22,209 nt of DNA from NCBI GenBank assembly GCA_003248395.1, contig QFNA01000112.1:1-22209 (forward strand). The letters run 5' to 3'. The stretch comes from Citromicrobium sp. (lineage in GTDB: Bacteria; Pseudomonadota; Alphaproteobacteria; Sphingomonadales; Sphingomonadaceae). The notes under the pieces are model-generated. The model searched no databases. It was not told the origin of the DNA and saw nothing but the letters and a program-made list of their open reading frames with translations. The position numbers and the translations under genes were made by a program. Positions 15,629 through 22,209 of this stretch are shown piece by piece; the first letter of the stretch is position 1, and each line of letters starts with the position of its first letter.

Positions 15629-15892
15629 ATGGCAGGCGGATGGGCGCGCGATGGCGCGGTTCAGGACCAGATCGACGATACGGTGAGCGACGCGGTCAGC
15701 GCCGCCCGCGCGCGCATGCCCAAGGGCGAAAGCGCCGAATATTGCGACGAATGCGGCGAGGCCATTCCCGAAAGGCGGCGCGAGGCCCTGCCCGGCGTGC
15801 GCACCTGCGTCGCCTGCCAGTCGGGCCGCGATGCCGCGGTCCGGCAATCGGGCATCAACCGCCGCGGCAGCAAGGACAGCCAGTTGCGCTGA
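15629..15892 (+). CDS. DksA/TraR-family C4 zinc-finger protein
   Basis: A short protein of 87 residues with a four-cysteine zinc finger: C39 and C42 (CDECGEAIPERR) and C60 and C63 (CVACQ), the layout of DksA/TraR/YbiI proteins. A helical N-terminal part (VQDQIDDTVSDAVSAARAR) precedes it, too short for the full DksA coiled coil. Proteins of this type bind RNA polymerase through its secondary channel or are of unknown role. ATG 15629 has AAGGAGA at good spacing. It lies 27 bases upstream of psd in the same direction and may be co-transcribed with it. Confidence 0.88.
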   Translation: MAGGWARDGAVQDQIDDTVSDAVSAARARMPKGESAEYCDECGEAIPERRREALPGVRTCVACQSGRDAAVRQSGINRRGSKDSQLR

Positions 15893-15919
15893 GCCACCGC
15901 GCGGTTAAGGCTTCCCGAC

Positions 15920-16780
15920 ATGACATCGCCCTTCATCAGGTTGCAGCACGCGCTCCCGCATCATGCCGTCTCGCGCGCCGCGGGAAAGATCGCCTCGAGC
16001 GAAAGCCCGTGGCTCAAGAACCTGCTGATCTGCCGGTTTATCGACGCCTATGATGTCGACATGGGCGAAGCAGCGCGCGGCGTGGAGCAGTTCAGGAGCT
16101 TCAACGATTTCTTCACGCGCGAGCTGAAACCCGGCGTCCGCCCGCTGGCGGACAGCGCCACCCATATCCTCAGCCCCGCCGATGGCGCGGTCAGCCAGAT
16201 CGGCCGGATCGAGGAAGACCGTATTTTCCAGGCGAAAGGGCGCCATTTCACCGCCACGCAATTGCTCGGCGGTGACGAGGAAGCGGCGCAACGTTTCGAA
16301 GGCGGCAGCTTCGCCACAATCTACCTTTCCCCGCGCGACTATCACCGCGTCCACATGCCTGCATCGGGTTCGCTTGCCTCGACAACCTATGTGCCGGGCG
16401 ACCTGTTCTCGGTGAACCAGGTCACGGCCGAAAATGTCGACGGGCTGTTCGCGCGCAACGAACGGCTCGCCTGCCTGTTCACCGGCCCCGACGGCATCTT
16501 CGCCAGCGTGATGGTCGGCGCCATGATCGTCGCGGGAATCGAAACCGTGTGGTCGGGCCTCGTCGAAACGCACCATCCCAAACTCATCCGTGAAAGCTTC
16601 GACGCAGCTGCGCACAGCTTTGCAGCGGGCGATGAAATGGGGCGATTCATCCTCGGATCGACGGTGGTGCTCCTGTTCGAACCCGGGCGGGTCGCATGGG
16701 ACGAAGGTCTGAAGGCCGGCGACAGCGTCCGCATGGGACAGGCCATCGGCAAGCGACTTCAGCCGAAGGCGGGCGCGTAG
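15920..16780 (+). CDS. psd: Phosphatidylserine decarboxylase
   Basis: Membrane-associated enzyme producing phosphatidylethanolamine from phosphatidylserine. The protein has 286 residues with the self-cleavage motif LGST (245-248), where cleavage between G246 and S247 creates the pyruvoyl cofactor and the short alpha chain. Conserved D88 (LSPADGAV) and H145 (YHRVHMP) fit the autocatalytic machinery. Length and motif correspond to the E. coli-like type I enzyme. The start ATG 15920 is preceded by a weak AAGG. The 3' end overlaps the convergent acetyltransferase gene by 22 bases. No phosphatidylserine synthase gene is visible in the window. Confidence 0.95.
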   Translation: MTSPFIRLQHALPHHAVSRAAGKIASSESPWLKNLLICRFIDAYDVDMGEAARGVEQFRSFNDFFTRELKPGVRPLADSATHILSPADGAVSQIGRIEEDRIFQAKGRHFTATQLLGGDEEAAQRFEGGSFATIYLSPRDYHRVHMPASGSLASTTYVPGDLFSVNQVTAENVDGLFARNERLACLFTGPDGIFASVMVGAMIVAGIETVWSGLVETHHPKLIRESFDAAAHSFAAGDEMGRFILGSTVVLLFEPGRVAWDEGLKAGDSVRMGQAIGKRLQPKAGA

Positions 16781-17259
16781 GTCACGGTCCCGGTGGGGGC
16801 GCTGCCTTCCAGTACCAGCCGCTGGAAATACTCCGCCGGTGGTCCGGGAAAGGCCAGACCCGGATCGTGCTCGAACCCGAAGCGTGGATAATAGTCGGTC
16901 GAACCCAGCAGCACGATTCCCCGCGCCCCCATCGCGGCCATGCTGGCAAGCCCTTCGCGGATCAGCGCCGCGCCGATCCCCTGCCGCTGCAATTCGGGCC
17001 ATACGCTGACCGGACCGAGACCGAACCATCCGGTCGTCCCGTCCGAAATCGTGACCGGCGAAAAGGCTATGTGCCCGACGATCCTTTCCGCATCTTCCGC
17101 CACCAGCGACAGCAACAGATCGCCATCGGCGCGCAGCCGGTTCACGAGTTCCTGCTCGTCACCATCGCTGAATGGCATGTCGCGAAACGCCGCTTTGGTC
17201 AGCGCGTGGATCGTCGCCGCGTCACCTGCGCCTTCCTCGCGGATCGTAACTGCGCTCAC
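16759..17259 (-). CDS. GNAT family N-acetyltransferase
   Basis: A 166-residue acetyltransferase of the GNAT superfamily. The acetyl-CoA binding motif is LGPVSVWPELQRQGIGAALI (R/Q-x-x-G-x-G/A core), followed by LLGSTDYYPRFGFEHDPGL, a segment common in the YhbS-like subgroup. The start is GTG 17259, whose GTGA overlaps the ribA stop by four bases, so translation is probably coupled to ribA. The end overlaps psd by 22 bases on the other strand. The acceptor substrate is unknown; small metabolites or protein N-termini are both possible. Confidence 0.9.
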   Translation of the reverse strand: MSAVTIREEGAGDAATIHALTKAAFRDMPFSDGDEQELVNRLRADGDLLLSLVAEDAERIVGHIAFSPVTISDGTTGWFGLGPVSVWPELQRQGIGAALIREGLASMAAMGARGIVLLGSTDYYPRFGFEHDPGLAFPGPPAEYFQRLVLEGSAPTGTVTYAPAFG

Positions 17260-18313
17260 GGCAACAAATGCCCCGCCCGGTCACGCTTGGTGGCGAGATA
17301 GCGCGTGTTGTGCGGATTATCGGGCAGCGAATGCGGCACGCGCTCAGCAACGGCGATGCCTTGCCCCTCCAGCGCTGCCACCTTGGCGGGATTGTTCGTC
17401 ATCAAGCGGATCTCGCTCACGCCCAAGAGCTCGAGCATACGCGCGGCGGTGGGAAAGTCGCGCGCCTCGTCGGGCAGGCCCAGCCGCGTATTGGCATCGA
17501 CCGTGTCGAAACCCTGATCCTGCAGCCGATAGGCGCGCAGCTTGTTGACGAGGCCGATCCCGCGCCCTTCCTGCCGCATATAGAGCAGCACGCCCCAGCC
17601 ACCCATCGCGGCTTCCTGTGCCATGGCATGCAGCGCCGCATCGAGCTGCGGGCCGCAATCACATTTCAGGCTGCCGAGGATGTCCCCGGTCAGGCATTCC
17701 GAATGTAGGCGCACCAGCGGCGCGCGGTCGGCCCGCTGTTCGCCGATGACCAGCGCAACATGTTCGCGCGTATCATCGGGGCTGCGGAAGGCTACCACCC
17801 GCGCGTCTTCCGCAGCGGCGACCGGCAATCTGGAGCGGGTGGCGATACGCAGGCGCGAGGCATCGGTGAATGCCGCAAGGTCGCCCGCCTTCAGCGCTGC
17901 CGGCTCTGCCGCCCCCGAAGGATCGACAAGGAATGCGGGAAGGATACCCGCGATACGCGCCAGATCGAGCGCGACGCGGGCCTGTTCCTCCCATTCGAGC
18001 GCCAGCGCCTTGAACGGCCCCTTCAGCGGGCTTTGCAAGTCAAGCGCGGGATCGGCCACCGCCAGCGCGGCAGGCAGGTCGAAACCCTCCGCCCCGCGCA
18101 GCAGGACCGGCGTGCGCGGAACGGCGGCTTCGCGCTGGTTGGCAAGCTTCAGCGTGGCGGCACGGCTGGCGGACACGAGCATGGTTTCGCCGGAAACCTC
18201 CGAAAATGCCGTCTCCACCGGCTGCAACAGCGGTGCACCCTCGATCGCCAGCGGCCAGCCGTGGCGCAGCGCGTCCACCGCCAGCGCCGCCCGGCGTGAA
18301 GGCGACGGCTCCG

Positions 18314-18317
<4 letters not shown>
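17256..18317 (-). CDS. ribA: GTP cyclohydrolase II with degenerate DHBP-synthase-like N-terminal domain
   Basis: First committed enzyme of riboflavin synthesis, converting GTP to a diaminopyrimidinone, formate and pyrophosphate. Numbering from 18317, the zinc cysteines are C208, C219 and C221 (SECLTGD...KCDCG) and the catalytic RQEGRGIGL begins at 248. The first half looks like a degenerate DHBP synthase domain lacking the usual acidic catalytic motif, so it probably does not make DHBP. The start is unusual. The family-like N terminus (SPSRRAALAVDALRHGWPL) begins directly after CTG 18317, which forms CTGA with the xth stop, the same geometry as ATGA/GTGA overlaps. No ATG, GTG or TTG lies there; the nearest standard start is GTG 18428, inside xth. 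I favour CTG with moderate confidence. Confidence 0.88.
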
Positions 18318-19105
<788 letters not shown>

Positions 19106-19218
19106 GCGGCCTGACCTAGGGATTGGCTGCCGATGCAGCAAGCGTCACGGTTTCGTCTTCAAGCCATTCGATATAGCACACCGAGTCGCAGCCACTCCCT
19201 CAAAAACGCGCCAGGAAC

Positions 19219-20520
19219 GTGATTCTCTTTATCGGTGACGGGATGGGCATATCTACCGTGTCTGCGGCGCGCATCTATGCGGGGCAGCAACTCGGCAAGA
19301 CGGGGGAGGAACATGTCCTGCCCTTCGAAACCTTCGACAATGTCGCTCTGGTCAAGACCTACAATACGAATGCGCAGGTGCCCGACAGCGCCGGCACGGC
19401 CAGCGCCATGAACACCGGGGTCAAAACCGATATCGGCGTACTTGGTCATGGTCCGGACGTTACGGCGGGCGATTGCGCGTCGGGCCGCGGGAACGCGCTG
19501 CCACTGCTGCGCGAAGAGGCGCATGAGCGCGGGCTCGCGCTCGGCATCGTCAGCACCGCGCGCATCACCCACGCCACACCCGCGGCGGTCTATGCTCGCA
19601 GCGTCAGCCGCGATTGGGAAGCCGATGCCGCCATTCCGGACAATCAGCGCGGCCAAGGCTGCACCGATATCGCCCGCCAACTGGTCGAAACACCCTTCGA
19701 CGTCGTACTCGGCGGCGGCCGCGCGGCCTTTTTCGGCAAGACGGGCGGCGGCCAGCGGCTCGACGATTCCGCGGACCTCCCCGCCGAATGGGCGACGCAG
19801 ACCGGCGGCACCTATGTCGAAACCGCCGCCGAACTCGATAACGCCCCGCAGGGCAAGCCGGTCTTCGGCCTCTTCTCGCCCAGCCACATGACCTACATGG
19901 TCGAACGCGAGGCGCAGAGCAGCGAGCCCACCCTGACCGACATGACCGCCAGCGCCATTGCGCGGCTCTCCGCCGATCCCGACGGCTATTACCTGATGGT
20001 GGAAAGCGGCCGGATCGATCACGGCCATCATGCCGGGCAGGCAGGCTACGCGCTTGAGGAAGCGGTCGAATTCGCCCGCGCGATCCAGCACGCCATCGAC
20101 AACACCGATCCGGAGGAGACCCTGATCCTCGTCACCGCCGATCACAGCCACGTCTTTACCATCGCGGGCTACCCGCGGCGCGGCAACGACATCCTCGGCC
20201 TCGTCGTTCCACCCGAAGGCGGCGGCGAAGATGGCCCGGCAGGTGAAGGCCCGACGCTGGCGCGCGATGGCAGGCCCTACACCACGCTTTCCTATGCCAA
20301 CGGCCCCGGCGCGGTGGCGCTCGATGCAGAGGGCAAGCGCCCCATGCCCGAAACCGGTGTCCGCGCCCGCCAACAGTCGCTCGTTCCCACCGGATCGGAA
20401 ACACATGGCGGTGAGGATGTCGCGCTCTACGCACAAGGTCCGGGCGCGGAACGGGCGCGCGGCGTGATCGAACAGAATGTCATCTACGACATCATGCGCG
20501 CCGCCTGGGGCTGGGACTGA
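19219..20520 (+). CDS. Alkaline phosphatase (PhoA family), apparently missing its N-terminal export signal
   Basis: Metal-dependent phosphomonoesterase of the alkaline phosphatase superfamily. From GTG 19219 there are 433 residues: FIGDGMG with metal ligand D7, nucleophile region PDSAGTASAM with S57, metal ligands in GRIDHGHH and TADHSH, and a complete C-terminal part. Relatives are periplasmic, with a signal peptide followed by a linker and RAKNVILFIGDG. Here the homologous RARNVILFIGDG is present, but the frame meets a TAG at 19174-19176 and contains no start codon before GTG 19219. Thus no signal peptide can be translated, and no Shine-Dalgarno precedes the GTG. The enzyme would stay in the cytoplasm, where such enzymes are usually inactive. 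Loss of the 5' end, or a sequence error in 19106-19218, is likely. Confidence 0.82.
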   Translation: MILFIGDGMGISTVSAARIYAGQQLGKTGEEHVLPFETFDNVALVKTYNTNAQVPDSAGTASAMNTGVKTDIGVLGHGPDVTAGDCASGRGNALPLLREEAHERGLALGIVSTARITHATPAAVYARSVSRDWEADAAIPDNQRGQGCTDIARQLVETPFDVVLGGGRAAFFGKTGGGQRLDDSADLPAEWATQTGGTYVETAAELDNAPQGKPVFGLFSPSHMTYMVEREAQSSEPTLTDMTASAIARLSADPDGYYLMVESGRIDHGHHAGQAGYALEEAVEFARAIQHAIDNTDPEETLILVTADHSHVFTIAGYPRRGNDILGLVVPPEGGGEDGPAGEGPTLARDGRPYTTLSYANGPGAVALDAEGKRPMPETGVRARQQSLVPTGSETHGGEDVALYAQGPGAERARGVIEQNVIYDIMRAAWGWD

Positions 20521-20536
20521 AACCGGCTCCGGACAC

Positions 20537-20574
20537 AAAAAACCCTCGAGCCGGGGGCATTGGCTCGAGGGTTT
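20537..20574 (-). terminator. Strong rho-independent terminator, best oriented for minus-strand transcripts
   Basis: CCCTCGAGCC (20543-20552) pairs with GGCTCGAGGG (20562-20571), extended by three A-T pairs, over a nine-base loop. On the minus strand the stem is followed by six T (A run 20537-20542). On the plus strand the tail is only TTTCCTTG. It can serve the phosphatase gene, but the better fit is to a transcript coming from the lolA side. Confidence 0.88.
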
Positions 20575-20664
20575 CCTTGTGAGCGTTCGTCACGCTTGGA
20601 ACGAAGCGGTTATGTGGACCTTGCGATCAACAGGGGGGAAATCGCTGTCCGCCGCTTCGTAGGT
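20537..20664 (-). ncRNA. Candidate small RNA with C-rich hairpin loop, three stem-loops
   Basis: Between the phosphatase and lolA ends, the minus strand can fold into three successive hairpins. The first pairs ACGAAGCGG (20660-20652) with CCGCTTCGT (20609-20601), continues with GGAC/GTCC and GCGAT/ATCGC pairs, and exposes a 13-base loop containing CCCCCC (20638-20633). The second is AGCGT-GACGA-ACGCT (20596-20582). The third is the U6 terminator. This is the usual layout of a bacterial trans-acting small RNA. The 5' end is a guess; I find no convincing promoter, so it may be processed from the lolA 3' region. I do not recognise it as a known RNA family. Confidence 0.45.
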
Positions 20665-20745
20665 TCTGTTTTATGGCCGATCGGCTTGCTCGTCTATGAA
20701 CATACGACTGCATAAGGTCGCATTGCGTAAACGTTTCGTCGCCTA

Positions 20746-20760
20746 TCCGTTCGTCACGGA
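20746..20760. repeat. Small hairpin at the lolA stop, same loop as the hairpin at 20582-20596
   Basis: On the minus strand TCCGT-GACGA-ACGGA forms a perfect 5-bp stem with loop GACGA and contains the lolA TGA. The hairpin at 20596-20582 has the identical loop and a different but fully complementary stem (AGCGT/ACGCT). The changed positions remain paired in both. Confidence 0.5.
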
Positions 20761-21413
20761 CGACGGGACGAACGACGAGGGTCCTTGAAGGTGAATGTGC
20801 TGTCGGCGACCGACACGCCGTAGCGATGATTGCGCAGCCGCACGGTGGTCCGGTGATTCTGCGAATCGAGCGCCACCCAGTGCGTCAGCCTCAGCCCGCC
20901 CGGCGAATTGCCGTCGCGCGCGAAGATCAGCGTCATTACGCCATATTCCGGATGGCCCGGATCGCGTACCTCGATGCTGACCACATCGTCGTGCTGGGTC
21001 GGGACCAGCTTGCCGTATTTCTTCACGTCGCGACTCGGGTCGAGCAAGGCGCCCAGCGGCGAGTTCTTGATCGGCCAGCGCTGGACTTGGTTGACCTCGT
21101 AATCGACCATATACAGCGACTTGCCGTTCGAAACGACGAGCATGGGTACGCCATTGCCATATTCGAAGCGGATCTTGCCGGGCCGTTTCAGCGTCATCAC
21201 CCCGGCAACCGACTGGCCATTGCGATCGGTCTGGGTGAAATCGGCCTTCATGGTCGAAATGCCGCGCAGCGCAGCCACCGCCTTGTCGAGATCGCCGGCG
21301 GCGGCCTCCACGGGCGCAGGTGCCAGGATGGCAGACGCGGGAAGCGCCGCAGCCAGCCCCAGGGCCAGCGCGGCGCGAATCGGTTTAGCGGGTGTTAGGG
21401 ACAAGTTTCTCAT
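20754..21413 (-). CDS. lolA: LolA-family outer-membrane lipoprotein carrier protein
   Basis: Periplasmic chaperone that carries lipoproteins from the inner membrane to the outer membrane. From ATG 21413 it has 219 residues: a signal peptide (RAALALGLAAALPASA, cleavage near VEAAA), then the LolA beta-barrel with the characteristic MKADFTQTDRNG, GVMTLKRPGKIRFEY and SNGKSLYMVDYEVNQVQRWP strands. GGAG sits close before the ATG. The family assignment is clear; alphaproteobacterial members can serve lipoproteins without a LolB partner, and none is visible here. The small acidic lipoproteins elsewhere in the window would be possible clients. It lies downstream of rpmG in the same direction, with no strong terminator between, so co-transcription is possible. 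Its stop codon is embedded in a small hairpin. Confidence 0.92.
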   Translation of the reverse strand: MRNLSLTPAKPIRAALALGLAAALPASAILAPAPVEAAAGDLDKAVAALRGISTMKADFTQTDRNGQSVAGVMTLKRPGKIRFEYGNGVPMLVVSNGKSLYMVDYEVNQVQRWPIKNSPLGALLDPSRDVKKYGKLVPTQHDDVVSIEVRDPGHPEYGVMTLIFARDGNSPGGLRLTHWVALDSQNHRTTVRLRNHRYGVSVADSTFTFKDPRRSSRRP

Positions 21414-21440
21414 GCTCCGTCTGATACAGTCGGAGCATTG

Positions 21441-21466
21441 AACCGTCACTGAATTCCGGTGGTTCC
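21441..21466 (-). promoter_or_regulatory. Possible EcfG-like promoter of lolA
   Basis: On the minus strand GGAAC (21466-21462) is followed after 17 bases by GGTT (21444-21441). This resembles the alphaproteobacterial general-stress sigma pattern GGAAC-N16/17-CGTT with one mismatch. A start here would give a leader of roughly 20 bases before lolA. The match is short and could be chance. Confidence 0.25.
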
Positions 21467-21481
21467 CGGCGTTCAGGAAGA

Positions 21482-21649
21482 TTACTTGATCTTCGCTTCC
21501 TTGAACTCGACGTGCTTACGCGCGATCGGATCGTATTTCTTGAAGGTGAACTTTTCCGTGTGGTTACGCGGGTTCTTCTTCGTCACGTAATAAAAGCCCG
21601 TGTCGGCGGTCGAGACGAGCTTGATCTTGACGGTTGCGGGCTTCGCCAT
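21482..21649 (-). CDS. rpmG: 50S ribosomal protein L33
   Basis: A 55-residue ribosomal protein: MAKPATVKIKLVSTADTGFY at the N terminus, then the KKNPRNHTEKF core and a C-terminal RKHVEFKEAKIK. Start ATG 21649 follows AGGAACACGCC. The protein has no zinc-binding cysteine pairs, so it is the C-minus form. It lies between lolA and arfB and is separated from arfB by a strong terminator, so it has its own promoter within 21650-21700, which I could not pin down. Confidence 0.97.
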   Translation of the reverse strand: MAKPATVKIKLVSTADTGFYYVTKKNPRNHTEKFTFKKYDPIARKHVEFKEAKIK

Positions 21650-21700
21650 GGCGTGTTCCTAAGATCTTTCATGAGGGCGGCGGGAAATCCGTCCGGCCCG

Positions 21701-21731
21701 AAAAAACAAGGGCGGCGCGTATCGCACCGCC
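21701..21731 (-). terminator. Rho-independent terminator of arfB
   Basis: On the minus strand GGCGGTGCG (21731-21723) pairs with CGCGCCGCC (21719-21711), including one T-G pair, over loop ATA. It is followed by CTTGTTTTTT (A run 21701-21706). It lies 48 bases after the arfB stop and before rpmG. Confidence 0.88.
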
Positions 21732-21778
21732 GTTCCGGCGCGCCCTTTGTGTGATTCACGGGCAAAAGTCAAGCGCGG

Positions 21779-22183
21779 CTACAGCTTCACCGGACCGCGT
21801 TTCGCCTTCACTTCGCCGCGTGCCTTCTTCGCCTTCAGTCGCTTGACCTTGCCCACGCGGTTCAACCGGCTCTTCTTGCGCTTGCGCGGCGGGGTCAGCG
21901 CCTCGTCGAGCAAAGCGGTCAGCCGCACGCGCGCCGCTTCGCGATTGCGTTCCTGCGTCCGGTGTTCGTTCGCGCTGATCAGGATTTCGCCGTCCTGCGT
22001 CAGCCTGCTTCCGGCAATGGCCTTCAGCCGCGCATAGGCATCGGGCGGCAAGCCCAGCTGGAAGACGTCGACGCGCAATTGCACCGCGGTCGCCACCTTG
22101 TTCACATTCTGCCCGCCGGGGCCGGAGGAGGCGACGAATTTCTCCTCCGCAATCGCCATCGCCCTGTCGACGATCCTACCCAT
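21779..22183 (-). CDS. arfB: Alternative ribosome-rescue factor ArfB
   Basis: Peptidyl-tRNA hydrolase that releases ribosomes stalled at mRNA ends. The protein has 134 residues, close to the E. coli length. The catalytic GGQ is in SSGPGGQNVNKVATAVQLR near the N terminus, and the C terminus is a long, strongly basic tail (RKRKKSRLNRVGKVKRLKAK) that occupies the mRNA channel of the stalled ribosome. Release-factor genes with GGQ are usually longer and lack this tail, so ArfB fits best. ATG 22183 overlaps by eight bases the apparent end of an upstream gene, suggesting coupling. A strong terminator follows. Confidence 0.95.
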   Translation of the reverse strand: MGRIVDRAMAIAEEKFVASSGPGGQNVNKVATAVQLRVDVFQLGLPPDAYARLKAIAGSRLTQDGEILISANEHRTQERNREAARVRLTALLDEALTPPRKRKKSRLNRVGKVKRLKAKKARGEVKAKRGPVKL

Positions 22184-22209
22184 CGTCGAAGCCGAGCGCG
22201 GCGAAATCG
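22176..22209 (-). CDS. C-terminal end of an upstream gene (partial)
   Basis: On the minus strand, from the window edge, one frame reads DFAALGFDDG and stops at TAG 22178-22176, overlapping the arfB start by eight bases. Such short overlaps are typical of coupled genes, and the residue composition is protein-like. With only ten codons visible the product cannot be identified and the call may be chance. Confidence 0.35.
   Translation of the reverse strand, partial: DFAALGFDDG

Noticed and set aside
20537..20760. 6S RNA, SRP RNA or a known riboswitch
   Set aside because: The fold is three separate hairpins rather than a long bulged rod, none of the conserved SRP tetraloop sequence is visible, and it lies after genes rather than before one.

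Overview
The window looks like chromosome of a GC-rich alphaproteobacterium, most likely Sphingomonadales and probably Erythrobacteraceae-like. The basis is gene content, protein style and codon use; no rRNA or marker phylogeny is present. Genes are densely packed on both strands. I see no tRNA, rRNA, CRISPR array, insertion sequence or prophage, and no gene-free stretch longer than about 300 bases.

Layout. 1-4.8 kb: the 3' part of an M13 metallopeptidase, the undecaprenyl-diphosphatase uppP, a GlsB-like small membrane protein, a very acidic small lipoprotein, and phenylalanine 4-hydroxylase (minus). 4.8-10.1 kb: a PPK2 polyphosphate kinase converging on a minus-strand acyl-CoA cluster (acyl-CoA dehydrogenase, 2-methylfumaryl-CoA isomerase-like CoA transferase, thiolase, 3-methylfumaryl-CoA hydratase-like protein). 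In that cluster the dehydrogenase and the thiolase are each broken by an internal, frame-changing loss of sequence. 10.2-14.6 kb: a second acidic lipoprotein (minus), recQ, then a possible operon of an SPFH membrane protein, a broken ribbon-helix-helix regulator and a secreted alpha/beta hydrolase, behind a promoter embedded in a long near-palindrome. 14.6-16.8 kb: a secreted beta-helix protein, a DksA/TraR zinc-finger protein and phosphatidylserine decarboxylase. 16.8-19.1 kb (minus): xth, ribA and a GNAT acetyltransferase linked by 4-base overlaps. 19.2-22.2 kb: an alkaline phosphatase lacking its export signal, a structured intergenic region that looks like a small RNA gene, lolA, rpmG and arfB.

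Most genes are envelope or housekeeping functions: uppP, psd and lolA for the envelope; recQ and xth for DNA repair; ribA for riboflavin; rpmG and arfB for translation. The accessory parts are the Mct/Meh-type acyl-CoA cluster and the SPFH/RHH/hydrolase set.

Two themes deserve attention. First, three genes clearly, and a fourth at its 5' end, have lost sequence in otherwise well-preserved reading frames. This is either gene decay or a recurring assembly defect. Second, two non-coding elements stand out: the operator-like palindrome before the SPFH gene and the C-loop small-RNA candidate between the alkaline phosphatase gene and lolA.
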